From NCBI GenBank assembly GCA_949752795.1, contig OX457064.1, positions 37,134,368 to 37,198,367 of the forward strand: a DNA stretch of 64,000 bases. Direction: 5' to 3'. The notes beneath the pieces were generated by a model. It did not search any database. It was not told the origin of the DNA and saw only the letters and a program-made list of their open reading frames with translations. The first letter of the stretch is position 1. The number at the start of each line of letters is the position of its first letter. Shown piece after piece: positions 48,937 to 62,239 of the stretch. The translations under genes and the position numbers were made by a program. This DNA comes from Hyperoodon ampullatus (taxonomy: Eukaryota; Chordata; Mammalia; Artiodactyla; Ziphiidae).

Positions 48937-49345
48937 GAACTTATTTATAAGACAGAAATGAAGTCACAAATGTAGAAAACAAAACGGTTACCAGGGTGGA
49001 AAGGGGGAGGGATAAACTGGGGAATTGGGATTGATATATACACACTGCTATATATAAAATAGATAACCAATAAAGACCTACTGTATAGCACAAGGAACTC
49101 TACTCAATACTCTGTAATGACCTATACAGGAAAAGAATGTAAAAAAATCAAAGTGGATATATGTATATGTATAACTGATTCGCTTTGTTGTACACCTGAA
49201 ACTAATGCAACATTGTAAATCAACTATATTCCAATAGTTGATTTTTTTATATTCCAATAAAATAAAGAACATATAACTTCAGTGAATATTTTTCAGTATT
49301 TTCAATGAGCCTTTTAAATAATAGACTGTATTTTCCAAGACCTCA

Positions 49346-49374
49346 ATAATCTATAAGTATAACTTATAGATTAT
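49346..49374. repeat. Perfect 13-bp palindrome
   Basis: ATAATCTATAAGT (49346-49358) and ACTTATAGATTAT (49362-49374) with a 3-nt ATA centre. Confidence 0.95.
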
Positions 49375-52300
49375 AACAATATAATATATATAATATAACA
49401 ATAATCACAAACTATAACTATGAGAAAATCTGTACATAATAAAGAATTCAGGGGCTCGGTTTATTATTTTCTCATCTAATGCTAATAATATAGATAGCCA
49501 TTTTCATGTTTTGAAGAAATATTCTGTTTTCTCAAAATTTGGAGTGTGTATGATGTTCTTAATCTCTTTTATTTTGTGAGCATCTCAGAGTATAGTAGTA
49601 AAACCTACAAATGCCGTATTATTCCATACAATTGTGAATATTTTTCTTTACTCAATGAAAAAATTATTTGCCCTATATTTTACTCAAAATTATGCAGACC
49701 AAGCAGTTAATCTAAGAAAAAGCATGCCAAAGCACTTTTCTGTGGATTTTAACAATTTAATGGTGATGTAATTTTTATCTTAAGAATCTAATTTTTAAAA
49801 TGTCTTTTCAAGTTTTACATTCTCTTCAGTCATGAACACGAATAATCATAGAGCTTTGGCAGTGTTTGAACATCACTAACACTAACAATTAACATTTCAA
49901 ATACTGAGCGTGCTCACATCCCTATTTTGTTGTTGTTTAGATGAGTGTTGCCGATGCTTCTCTTTCGTTAAAGAAGAATGTGTTCTCTGGTGTTATCCTA
50001 TGGGGATATGCAGGAGACTATTTGCTCACCATAGATAGACATGTGACATCCAGGAAAGGGAATCAATGACACTGTCTATATGTAAAATGGATCTGAATGA
50101 GATGGAAAGGAATCCAATCATTTAAAACTAGTCTATTTTCGTAACAGATGTAATCTGTACTTTCTGTTCAAATTTCTTAAAATGTCAAACTTATTTGTGT
50201 ATTCCTTATATGCATAGTGAATATGCAGGCAGGTAAAGGGCAGGCAGTAAGCAAATCACTGGAACCGTTTTAAAGGTTCTTTTTTTTTTTTTCTACTCAG
50301 CGTGACCAAAGTTCAAATTCCTCTACATAGCACAGTTCATTCCCATGGAACTGATGGGAACTGAAAATTTGCGAAATACAAAATAATCTGATCATTTTAC
50401 TTGTTGTATTTATTAAGATGGCCTCATGGACAGCAGAAATATATTTTTTCATTTCTCTGACAACCCCATGGCCTAGCAGATATTCAATGGATAGTAAGAA
50501 CCATTACTAATTCCAACCTATATAGAGTAATTTAGGTTTCAGAAATCATGGAAAATGAAGGCCTAATCACCACTGATAAGAATGAAGTAGAAAGTTAATA
50601 ACTTGTTGTATAGCAGAATTAGCCAATCCAAAAGAGAAAAGCAAAGATTATTTATACACTTCCAAAGATATTAAGCTATGAACCAGAGCTTAAACTAATA
50701 CTACCTGTAATACCCAGTAGTCCTGTTAGCCACTTACTAGTTTTGACTTATATTCTTTATAAAAGGATGACTGCAAAGCAGAGTACAGAATGTCTATGTG
50801 ATATTCATAAACTGACAAGAGATGAGATGATTGTGTTTCTTTGTTAGAAGTAGTTGATCAAATATTGTATTTTTACTTAGTATTTTGAATGTAACTCTAT
50901 TTTGGGAACAAAATCAAAGAAACCTGTCCTGCTGAGAAAAATGTTTCATGTATAATATAACTGCCTACTATCCAAAGATTAATTGAGCATGTCAGACCAG
51001 TTGATTGCGATTCTATTTTTTAAATTTCTCTTTAAGTGCATTACTAATTTGGAGCTCAGTAATTACCTCCCAATGCCTAAGTATTACCACCAAAGTATTT
51101 CTAAATGTACTAAAGTATCAATCCTCAGTGAAATAATATGTATCAAAACCAAGCAGAGCATGGAAAAACTCTGTGATGGTTGAATTATTACTTCCAATAC
51201 ATTTGCTGAATTGGAAATTCATATGCAATGATTTATGTGCTTGAAATATTTCACTGGAAACCAAAATCCCAGCTATCCCAGATTTGTACTGATGCATTAT
51301 CAATTTTGAAACTGACTTTAAGAAATATTTCTTTACCTATATGTAGGCTGATTTTTTTAAGAATAGTTGGAGATAGTTTTGAATATCAAAGTAGATTAAA
51401 ATAACTATAATTATCAAATATATCAGAGCATAAGCTATTTGGCTCTAGTAAAATGAAGAGCTAAAAGCAGCTAGAATCTGCAATTTACATGACAATACTT
51501 GGATAGCATAATTTATCTCCTAACAAATCAATCTGCTTGAAAGTACCCTTTCTAACTTCTCAATAAATGTGTCTGCCAAGTGTTCAAGTCTTTTACCTGA
51601 TGACAGATCAAATGAGTAATGAAAATAAGCATGCATTAGCTGGTTTCACACATTTAATAAAATTATGTATAGTAAGAAACTTCTGGTTCTTTATATTAAG
51701 CTGCACAAAGATCACAAAATCACAAACATGGTAAAGACATAATGCTTTTAAAAGATTTAATTGGATAGACGATCCTAAGTTCTCCTATTATACTAAAACT
51801 TTGTTACTAAAGAATAGTAACTTTGTTACTTATTGTTACTAAAGAATCATTACTTGAAGTATTTGTGTTGTCTGTTTTATGTGTTTGGGGTTTTCAGTTG
51901 TTTTGTTTTGTTTGTTGTTGTTCTTTTGTTTTGGCAGAGGGAGGTGGCTAATGCTGTCTGTTGTAACAGGGATTTAAAACATAAATAATACTGCTCATCT
52001 TGCTATAGTAAGCACTATATTCCTCATCCCCCACCCCCTGCCCCCTGTTAGGTAGAGTTGAATAAGGCAAAAGCATCCATCAGAATTCCCTAGCACCCTG
52101 TGGGTCACCTATGATGGTTCATTTGAATTTGCCTCAACTCTGCTTCCTCATCCAAAATGGTGCTGGTTACACTCAACATTGTTGTATGAGAGTCCATTTC
52201 TTTAGGCTAAAGAAACTGAAAATTGTTCAGTGGAAATTGTTCACAGTGTCTTTGTTGATATCACTGAATGTTAAAATTTTAGGTGAAGGTCATACATGAA

Positions 52301-54676
52301 AGTTGAATTAATACTACCTTCCCTGCCTATCACTCTCTGGTAATGGATATGGGGATTTAGAAGATCAGAAACCAACTCAAGAGCAGAGAAAGGAAAAACA
52401 GATAATCACTCTCCTGCCTTGCTTCCCCCACTTCTGTTTACCTTGTAGGAACTTATGCAACAATTGGCTCAGAGTCCACTTTTGAGGAGCAGCTCAGGGA
52501 CAGCAATGTTGCTAATGAGCTGTTAAATAACCTGCAATCTTGAGCTGACTGACAGGGATATGATACAGTTCATCATTTGTTTAACATGCATTATACCAGG
52601 TCCCATTCAAAGTTGCTACTGAATAGCAACTGTGAATCTTTGGTGTATTCTGAGGTCTTTTTCTTCAGCTACACTAATTATCTGCAATGAAATAGTTCCA
52701 CATGATTTATAGTATGGCAACAATAGTGTGAAAGTAGAATATTTCCCCTTCCCAGCTTTAAGTTCTTGGAATAAAATCTTATTTAGAAGTAAAAAAAATT
52801 ATGTCTATTAAATGTCATAAATAGTTGGTTTGCCACACTCTGTCTTTATCAGAAAGAGAGAGGGGATCGAATTATATCATCCTAGAGACGTATTACTAAC
52901 AAATGCTACACTTTATCCACTTCTGCTTAATTTCACAAGTCTCTAATAAGTACTGTATAATACTTTATTATTAATTCTCTACATAAAAATTAGAAATCTA
53001 GTGCTGTGGTTCTTTTTGAAAAGAAGGAATTTAACAGGAATATGAGGATAAAACACTATATTGCAAAATGCCTGAACTCTCAGTTAATGGGTACCTCCTA
53101 ATAATAACTGAACCAACTCTAAAATTTGACATTCAGATTAGTAAATCATTTTGGGTTGCCTTTAACTACAGTTCACCGGGATGCATATTTTTGGAATACA
53201 CTATTATAGTCCTTAAAACTAGTCAACTTCAGCCTCAAAAAAGACTTTCTAAAAAGACAGTTTGCTTTAGAATCAATGTTATTATAGTCTACAGCATCTG
53301 AGGGAAGGAAGTTTGACAAAGAAAGTTTGTCTCTTACATACTAGAATCTGGGAGGTTAAAGGAGGTAGGGAGATTTGCCAAGAAAACAATAAGGGACATA
53401 TGGGAATACCATTTTGTTTCTTTGAGTGAACTCAAGGGAGCCAGGAAAACAGGAGCTTAGCATTGGCAGTTTAACTGAATGGTAGACCCCAAAGCATACG
53501 CACAGCTGCCAGCCCTGTTCCTTGAAGGAAGGAGCTTGATGACAGCACTGGAAAACAGTTCTGAGGAAGCCTGGCATCTGTGGCCCATAATGCCTACAGC
53601 CTTGAGCCTGGCAAAGATGTGGCTATAGACAGGAATAAATACATTCATGAAAAACCAGTCTCCTGGTGGGAAGAAGACAGGGCATTTGATGGTGCTTATA
53701 TTACACATAATTTAAGTTGAGCCCTGTATGAAGATAATAACAGTGGATCCACTATGAAGAAGTTTTTGTTGGGGAGTGGGAATCATCAGAATGTGGGTCT
53801 TGGTAAGGCAATAATAACCTATGAAAAGCAATTTGTTTAGTTTATCAATCAGTGGTTTCAGTTCATACAAGACCCAACAATTCAATTCCCTGAACTTTTT
53901 GAAACATGCCTGGTTTTTGTACCACAGTGACCAAAAACAAAAACAAAAACAAAAAACAGGTATTTTTTTCATCATGTAAATAGAACCTCAGTATGAAAAA
54001 TTTCTGAAAAAAACAGAATTAGGGCAAAAGAACTTTTGTTTTTGTTTTTAAGAACTGGGAAAAAAAAATTTAAGACATGATCACAGCCTTCTAAGAAGAT
54101 AATAGCACAAAATAATATTATGACATTATAATAATAGTAATTAAAACAGTATGATATTATAATAATAGTAACATAATAGTAATGACCAAGACCTGAGCAC
54201 AGATAACACTGGAGGACAAAGACTGTATCAACAAATGCCCCATGATAATACCACTTTTATCATTATACTCACATCTTACTACAGCAGATTTGCATTCAAT
54301 CAACAGTGGATCTAATATTCCTGGTGTCTTTTGGTGTATACATACATTTATTCAATTATATATATGAAGTTTCAAAAATTTTATAGTAGCAATGTACATT
54401 TAATAACTATTATTAAAATGTCTAGGTTCTTTACATAGATGATTTTTAACTTTGGCCATATTATTCTTCCTCTAACTGTAAAGTTTCTTCTTGTATTAAA
54501 TTCTAATTCTCCATGGCCATACACTATAACAAGAATAGTTACCAACAAGTAAATTGGTCAATTCAGTCAAAACTACACAACTGAATCAAAATTTCAAGCA
54601 AAGAAATTAAATTATATAGCATTATGTACTAAGAACACCAACTCAATTGACCAGACTTTTCATTTTATAAGTTCAT

Positions 54677-54710
54677 ATGTGTGTGTGTGTGTGTGTATTT
54701 GTGTGTGTAT
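54677..54710. repeat. (GT)n microsatellite
   Basis: GT array interrupted by one ATTT. Confidence 0.95.
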
Positions 54711-55854
54711 GAAATTTACTGCCATATAAAATTACAAAGGTGTAAAAGACTTATGTTCACCAAGTATGTATGATACGTGTGATTTGAACACTGGTATCAA
54801 AAAGCCAAACAATGTCTTTTGCAGAGATTGAAACAAAAAAGGAAAACATCTGCATTATACATAAACCAGCAGGTATCAAATTTAATATTATTAAAGATAA
54901 AAAACAAACATAAATTAGTTGGAAGATTTTTTTCCCTTACATATTATTTGTTCTATACTTTAAATATTGAGGTGAATATACAGCAGTAAAAGACCTTGCA
55001 AGCAAATGCTAAATGTGAGACTGGAATTTACTTCAGGAAGCTTTCTTTCCCATCTAAGTTATTTTTAAAATATCATCAGGACTTTGACTAAAATTACAAA
55101 GTTAGTGTCAGGGATAGAGAAGAGCTCAGCACGGTTTAGAGGGGAGAGAGATGTAGATAGAGTCTGAAGGAATATGTAGCAATTTTTAGTCAGTATGAGC
55201 TAAACCACATACAAGTAATGAAATCTGGACAGTCCAAAACCAAGAACCAGATGGAAAGACTGGAAATAGGCAGATTCAATTACTATGGGGCAGGCAATTA
55301 AAACTGCAAACTAGAAATTGAAATATTATCCATCAAAAAAGCAGATAGGCAGAATAAGAGCCTAGAAAGAAGCAAATTGTGCAGTGGGAACACTACAGGT
55401 AGGCCAACTAGGCAACAAGTCTTGGTTCCTGAGCAAAGAATATGAGTAATAGGTAGGCTCACATTTTACTTAATCTAAGAGCTTTTAACTATTTCTATGT
55501 TTGTCATTATTCAGAGGTATAAATGAGTCCAAAGTTGGCTAATTTAAGACCTTTCAGAAAAAGTTGGAGCACTTGTTGCAATAGGAGGTGAGAAGGTCAA
55601 GAACAAGGCAGTTTTCCACAAAGTAAACGTTTAACTGCCAAGGTTTCTCCCTTTCTGTGATGTTTAGAAAGCCATTTTCAGTGGATGTACAGAGAGTACA
55701 TATCAGTAACATATTTGTCCTTTCCTTCATTAATGTTGAAAAACCAAATGGAGAAATAAGTCAATATGATCCCATCCAAATCATCTGCATTTGTCCCTTA
55801 TGAGTGTGAGAGAGAAAATTTGCAACAGGAGAGAATTTCAACATCCTCTCAAAA

Positions 55855-56063
55855 ATATATTTGTTTTGGGCTTCCCTGGTGGTGCAGTGGTTGAGAGTCC
55901 ACCAGCCAATGCAAGGGACACGGGTTCGTGCCCTGGTCTGAGAGGATCCCACATGCCGCAGAGTGGCTGGGACCGTGAGCCATGGCCGCTGAGCCTGCAC
56001 GTCCGGAGTCTGTGCTCCGCAACGGGAGAGGCCACAACAGTGAGAGGACCGCATACTGCAAAA

Positions 56064-56127
<64 letters not shown>

Positions 56128-56129
56128 TT
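55855..56129 (+). mobile_element. CHR-1-type SINE with expanded AT tail
   Basis: ATATATTTGTTTT at 55855-55867 and 56117-56129 is the duplicated target. The SINE starts at 55868, has a GGTTCGTGCCCTGG B-box, an A run to about 56081 and then an (AT)n array of about 40 nt running into the downstream duplication. Confidence 0.93.
56081..56122. repeat. (AT)n microsatellite at a SINE tail
   Basis: About 20 AT units directly after the A tail, ending in the target sequence ATATATTTG. Confidence 0.97.
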
Positions 56130-56219
56130 GGGGGTCCACATCTGATTAGAAGGAAAAAGGATGTGTAAAACTCCAGTCCTGAAAAAGTAAAAATAAATCA
56201 GTGAATAGACCAAAAAAAA

Positions 56220-57387
56220 AAATGATTTTCTTTACCACTGAAGAGCTTTGAACACAAATAAATTTTTAAAAGAATTAAACCCCAGAGAAACGAGCCCTGT
56301 GTAGCCTCTACTGGATTTTAAACACAATGCCTAGCATATAATCAAATATCACAAGACATACAAAGAAGCAAACTAACAAGACTTATAATCAAGTAAAAAA
56401 ATAAGGTAATAGAAACATACTCACAAGCGACTCATAAATTAGAATTTCTAAAAAAAGATTTTAAAATAATTATGTTAGATATATTAAAGAATCTATGGGA
56501 AAAGATGATGAAGAGAGATATAATGGTAAAGAAGAGAATTTCAAAAGAGATCTAGAAGCTGTGAAAAAGAATTAAATGGGAAATGAAGAAGTATTTGAAT
56601 GGGATTAGTGGCAGCTTAGACACAACAGAAGACAAGGACAATGAACTTAAAAATAGGTCAAGAGAAATTATCCAAATAGACATACAGAGAAGGAAAAAAG
56701 ACTGAAGAAAATGAACAGACCCTCAATATCCAGTGGGACGGTGTGAACTGATCAAGTAAACATATAATAGGACTCTAAGAAACAGAGGATATAGAGAATG
56801 TGGTAGAATACAATATTTTAAGAAATACTAACTAAAAGTTCTCCAAATTTTATCAAAAACAGCTAACACAGGAAGCTCAGTGAACTCCATCCAGGATAAA
56901 AACAGAGAAATCTATATGTAATCACAAAACTACTAAAAAACAAAGGTAAATAAAAGTCTTGAAGACAGAGAGAAAAAAAGATGCATTACATCATTAAATT
57001 ATAGAGGTCAATGATAAGAATGACAACAGATTTCTCATTATCAAGAAGGAGAAAAAATACCAGAAGGATATCTTTAAAGTGTGACATAACTGTCAACACA
57101 GAATTTTATATCAAATAATATTATCATTCCAAGATTAAAGGAAAAGAAAAACATTTTCTTATAAACCAAAGATGAGTGAATCAGTTCCCAGTAGAACTGC
57201 AATACAAGGAATGTTGAAGGAAATTCTTCAGCCTGAAAGGAAATGATACCAGATGGAAGCCTGGATCTGCCCAAATGAATACAGAACACCAGAAATATTA
57301 AATATGTGGGCAAATATAAAAGGCATTTTATAAGTTATCTTTATATCATATATGTATACCATATTCTCTTTCTCTCCCTTTCTCTCC

Positions 57388-57423
<36 letters not shown>

Positions 57424-57610
57424 TAAACACACACAAACACTTTAAATTTGTTTAAAAACTGTCAACTATTAAAGCAAAAATAATGATAATTTACTGTGGA
57501 GATACCTAATATGTGTAAAAGTAAAATATATGATAAAATAATGCAGAGGTAAGGGGAAGATAAAGAGAACTACACTGTTATGAGTCTCAATAAATATAAA
57601 ATGATTCAAG
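56220..57610 (+). mobile_element. HAL1 (L1-derived ORF1-only element), degraded
   Basis: AGATCTAGAAGCTGTGAAAA, AATAGGTCAAGAGAAATTAT, AGGAAATTCTTCAGCCTGAA and AGGAAATGATACCAGATGGA follow HAL1 order through its ORF1 and 3' UTR. All frames are broken. A CT/CA compound microsatellite lies at 57363-57440. Confidence 0.75.
57363..57440. repeat. (CT)n-(CA)n compound microsatellite
   Basis: CTCTCCCT units pass into CT and then CA repeats. Confidence 0.95.
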
Positions 57611-57612
57611 TC

Positions 57613-58400
57613 ATACAAAGTATATTTTCTGGCTCCAGTAGAATTAAATCACACATCAATTAGAGAAAGATATCTGGAAAAGTCCCCAAAGAGTCATTCA
57701 CTAAGAAACACACTTCCAAATAATTCATATGTCAAAGAAGTAGTCAAATGGGAAATTAGAAGATATTTTGAACATAATGAAAATGAAAACACAACATGCC
57801 AAAATGTATAGTATGCAGCTGAAGTAGTATTTAAAAAGAAATTTAAAATAGTTAATAATACTGTTCTGAATACTGGAAACTTGCTTAGAAAGTACATTTC
57901 AAGTGTTCTCACCATTAAAAAAAAAAAACCCAAAATCAATGTTAATTAGCTTAACTGTATGGACTGTAGTAATCATTTCACTGTGTATATGTATATCAAA
58001 TCATCATGTAGTATACCTTAAATATATACAATTTTTATTAAAGTAATAACAAAGGAATTTCTAGCACGAAATGCCTATATTGGGAAAAAAGGAAAAGTCT
58101 CAAGTCTGTGAACTCAGCTTCCACCTTAAAAAACTAGAAAAAGAAAAGCAAATGAAACCCCATGTAAGCAGAAAAAAGGAAATAATAAAGGTCAAATCAG
58201 TGAAATAGAAAATAAGGAATATGAATGAAACCAAAGGCTGGCTCTTTGAGAAACTCAATAAAATTGATAAACTTCTAGCCACGCTGATCAGAAATAAGAC
58301 ACAAATTTCCACTCTCAGGAATGAAAGTGATGACAAAACTACAGATTCTATAGATAAAATAGTAATTACTTCGGAGAACAGTTTATCATTTTCTTATAAA
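57613..58400 (+). mobile_element. Old L1 ORF2 fragment, interrupted
   Basis: ACACTTCCAAATAATTCATA, TTCCACCTTAAAAAACTAGA and GGCTGGCTCTTTGAGAAACT are L1 ORF2 sequence between the endonuclease and reverse transcriptase. 57915-58040 interrupts it with an unrelated L1-type 3' end (ATGTATATCAAATCATCATG). Confidence 0.75.
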
Positions 58401-58575
58401 GCTACACGTACACTTACCCTATAACAATTATTTCTGTCCTAGGCATTTAACAATGAGAAATAAAAACATACGCCTAAAAAGAGACTTTGAAAAATATCTG
58501 CATTGCAGTTTTATTCATAATAGTCCAAAACTGGAATGAATTAACAAATTGCATAATATTCATAAAACAGAATAC

Positions 58576-58972
58576 TGCTTATTAATCATCAGAGAAATGC
58601 AAATTAAAACTACAATGAGATATCACCTCACACCTGTCAGAATGGCTATCATCAAAAACACCACAAATAAGAAATGTTGGCGAGGATGTGAAGAAAAGGG
58701 AACCCTTGCCTCCTACACTATTGATGGAAACATAAACTGGTGCAACCTCTATGGAAAACGGTATGGAAGTTTCTCAAAAACCTAAAAATAGAACTACCAT
58801 ATGATCCAGCAACTTCACTCCTGGGTATATATCTGAAAAAATGAAAACACTAATTTGAAAAAGTATATGCACCCCAATGTTCATATGTTCATAGCAGCAT
58901 TATTTACAATTGCCAAGATATGGAAGCAACCTTAGTGTCCAGCAACAGATGAATGGATAAAGAAAATGTGGA

Positions 58973-59013
<41 letters not shown>

Positions 59014-59485
59014 ATGGAATATTACTCAGCCATAAAAACTGAAATTATGCCATTTGCAGCAACATACATGGACTTGGAGGGTATTAGGCTAAGTGAAATA
59101 AGTCATACAGAGAAAGACAAATACCGCATGTTTTCACTGTATGTTTAGATTTCACTTGTATGGGAAATCTAAAAAATACAACAAACTAGTGAATATAACA
59201 AAAAGAAGCAGACTCACAGAAAGAGAGGACAAATTAGCAGTTACCAGTGGGGAGAGGGAAGGAGAGAGGGACAAGACAGGAGCAGGGGATTAAGAGGTAC
59301 AAACTACTATGTACAAAATAAATAAGCTACAAGGATATATAGTACAACACAGGGAATATAGCCAATATTTTATAATAACTATAAATGGAATATAACCTTT
59401 AAAAATTGTGACTCACTATGTTGTACACCTCAAACTTATATAATATTGTACATCAACTATACCTCAATAAAAAAATTAATTTACA
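58576..59485 (+). mobile_element. L1 3' end, 5'-truncated
   Basis: Begins in the ORF2 C-terminal region (ATCATCAGAGAAATGCAAAT) and ends TATACCTCAATAAAAAAATT. Same subfamily ending as the 19.0-20.7 kb copy. A (CA)n array sits at 58974-59013. Confidence 0.9.
58974..59013. repeat. (CA)n microsatellite inside L1
   Basis: At the same L1 position as the GT array at 20259. Confidence 0.96.
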
Positions 59486-59699
59486 ATTTGGCAGATTAAC
59501 TTTTAATGAGGTAAGTCAGCAATTACCAAATTGGGAGTTAATAGCTCCTACCATTTAAAATTATCACTAGTTTATTTAAGAGTGTAGAAACTTTAATTTT
59601 TAAACTAAGGGGAAATTATATTGTTTGTATCTTAAAGAAAATAAAGAAAATTTAAATAAAAATAGATTGCTAAGCAATAAAAGTTAATAAGCTAAATGA

Positions 59700-60010
59700 T
59701 GCATGCAATAGAATGGATGTATCTCAAAAACATTATATTAAGTGAAAGAAGCCACAAAGAAATTTCTACATACTATATACTGCCATGGATATAAAGTTCC
59801 ATAACAGGAAAAATTAGGTGACTATCAGAAAAATCAGATCAGTGTTTGCCTGAGCGGGAAAATGACCAAAGGGCATGAGCAAACTTTCTGGGGTGATTTA
59901 AATATCAGATAATTTGTGGTGGTAGTCAGGTATAGACATTTGTCAAACGACCTCATACGCTTGAAAATCTGTACACTCAATTCAATGTACACTATACATT
60001 GATTAAAAAA
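59700..60010 (+). mobile_element. Old L1 3' end
   Basis: TATTAAGTGAAAGAAGCCAC, GATCAGTGTTTGCCTGAG and ACATTTGTCAAACGACCTCA follow an ancient L1 3' end. Confidence 0.65.
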
Positions 60011-60111
60011 TAAATTATATTATCTATTTTTGAAGAATCTCAAGTGATTACTAAATAGCTTACAGCCATATACAGTGAGAACATTAAAGAAGGAATCTAC
60101 TTTGAATTCTG

Positions 60112-60690
60112 AGTAACTGTTTGTGGAAGACATAAGTCACCCAAAAATGTCTACCTCCTAATTCCCAGAATCTGCGAATATTACCTTCAATGACAAAAGA
60201 TATGACTGCAGATACGATTACCATGACAGACTTTGAGATGGAAAAGGTATCAGGATTATATAGATGGTCCCATTCAAATTATATGCATTCTTAAAGGGTT
60301 AGAGAGAGTTGCAATGATAGAAAAAGTTCACAAAAATGACAGCGTGAGAAGGGTTCTAGGCCCTCTTGCTGGCTTTGACACATAGGGGCTATGTGCAAAG
60401 AATGGAGAGAGGCCTGTAGAAGCTGACAGCAGCCCCCAGCTGATAGCTAGTCAGCAAGTGGGGACCACACGGTCTCCACAACCAGATGGAAATGAATTCA
60501 GCCAAAACCTGATTAAGCTGGAGAAGTGCACAGGCCTCACTGGGCTAAAATCAAGGTGTTAGCAGGGCTGCAGTGAGACCTGTAGAGTTCTTCTGACCTC
60601 TAGGACTGAAAATAATAAATTAGTGTTGTCTTAAGCCAATAAATTTGTGGTAGTGTGTTACAGCAGCAATAGAAAACTAATACACCCATA
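60112..60690 (+). mobile_element. MaLR-type LTR (MLT1-like)
   Basis: CAAAAATGTCTACCTCCTAA, GATACGATTACCATGACAGA, TTCTGACCTCTAGGACTG and a final ATAAATTAGTGTTGTCTTAA with AAAACTAATACA. Plus orientation. The middle (60540-60600) diverges from the usual order. Confidence 0.6.
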
Positions 60691-62208
60691 TATTAGGGTT
60701 AAATTAGGAATGGTATAGAAAGGAAATGGCATTATTTCTCTCCCAGCACTAACCTTTCTTTAGTTTTTATCTGATATACTCCAAAGCTTTTCAGATCACT
60801 TTCAGCTATAGGAACACTCTCATCTTTAGATATTAAAACGTCCAGTTCAGTCTAAACTCTTTAATGTTAAACTCTTTAATGTCACACCTAATTGAGAGTG
60901 TTTCCCCACTGACCTGCTGACCCACAGAATCAGGGACCAGCAGTGGGTGAAAATCTATGTGTGCTGGGGGAGGAGGCCATACAGTTTATATTTTTTCCTT
61001 TCTTGCTCTACTACCTTCATGCTGTGCTTATGGATCTTCCAGCTGTGGAGAGTGGGGAGAATAAAAAGGATGAAGACTTTGGATTAGCAGTGCAATTTGG
61101 AGATCTCTATGGATTCTTGAAATGCCCTCTGTCATGGCAGATCCAATGCTGTCCCTCTTCCAATGGGAGCACTCACAAGTTCTTCAGAGACACTGTCAGC
61201 GACCTCCAGTCTGCAAAGTTCACTAATGTGGGCAATGCACTCATTGGTTGACCTTACAAGCCCTCATCAGCTTTTTCAAACATCTCCAGTCATATTCTCC
61301 CGAGGGCCTTTTGTCTTGAAAGGTAGACCTCTTTGGTGAGATACTTCCGAGATGATTCAGATCTGGCTTCCATCCAAAGTGTCCACTGGTCCACAAGGAA
61401 AATAAGTCCTTAAAGTCCTTGCCCTACCAACAGTGTGCGTTTCACTACAGCTGCTCAACCCCTCTCTTCAACCTACCCACATGGCAGTTTCAGCCAGCTC
61501 TCTACTTTGCCCTCTCTAGGTGACAAGCTTGGACATTCTTCTATCTTTATACAGCTCCCAAACTCCTGATACATATATCAGTCCCCCTAGTGAACTCTTT
61601 CATGCCCCACCCTGGTAGTAGTCTAGAATGGTCCTGCAAATTTCTGTAACTCACCATGTATCAAGCTAAGGACTGAAAAGCCACTCCTCCCATTTTCAGA
61701 CATAAGCAATTTCCTTGGACTCCTACACCATTTGGCTTATGTTGGGGAAAGCAAAGAAGGGAACAGAGCAAAATAGCCAAAATACTTAAATTCCTTTTAA
61801 AGAATCTTCCATCAATCACATCTCTCTTATCTAGTCTTCTGGTATATAAACTGGATTAGGTAAGATAACTGCAGGCCTATTTGACTCTCTTTTAATGAAT
61901 CCATTGAAGAGGTGTCTATCATACATAATTAACATCGATTGTCCTCAGCTTGGGACCTTGGTCAAAATTGGGGTCAACAAATATTCCATTTCATACCTTA
62001 TTTGATGTACAATTTTAGGTTAGAAAATAGTATAAAATTTTAAGGAAGGCCAAATTCATGGCAAAATGTATTTGAAATGGCAATTCAGTTTCTTTATCTA
62101 TAATCAGAAGTTTAAAAATGTAATCGCTATCCTTATTCTCTAAGCTAGAAATACACTCTTAGTTTTTAATAGTACCTACATATGCATATATACGTATGCT
62201 AAATAATA

Positions 62209-62239
<31 letters not shown>

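Larger units (their letters stand above)
45966..49282 (+). mobile_element. L1 3' half, 5'-truncated, with two nested SINEs
   Basis: Flanked by AAGAACATATATCTTCAG (45966-45983) and AAAGAACATATAACTTCAG (49264-49282). It begins in the ORF2 reverse transcriptase, keeps the FADD motif (46758-46769), and is broken by stops and frameshifts. CHR-1 SINEs are inserted at about 48140 and 48714. It lies opposite in orientation to the 37.7 kb L1, so their ORF2 parts form a large inverted repeat. Confidence 0.95.
49285..55850. other. Long AT-rich intronic stretch with few recognisable features
   Basis: No gene, RNA gene or named mobile element found in 6.5 kb. Small structures: a 13-bp palindrome (49346-49374), TTGTTACTAAAGAAT twice (51801-51815, 51833-51847), an AT-rich duplicated unit with TTATAATAATAGTAA at 54119-54182, and (GT)n at 54677-54710. 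53356-53708 is G+C-richer and open on minus but matches nothing I know. Confidence 0.5.
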
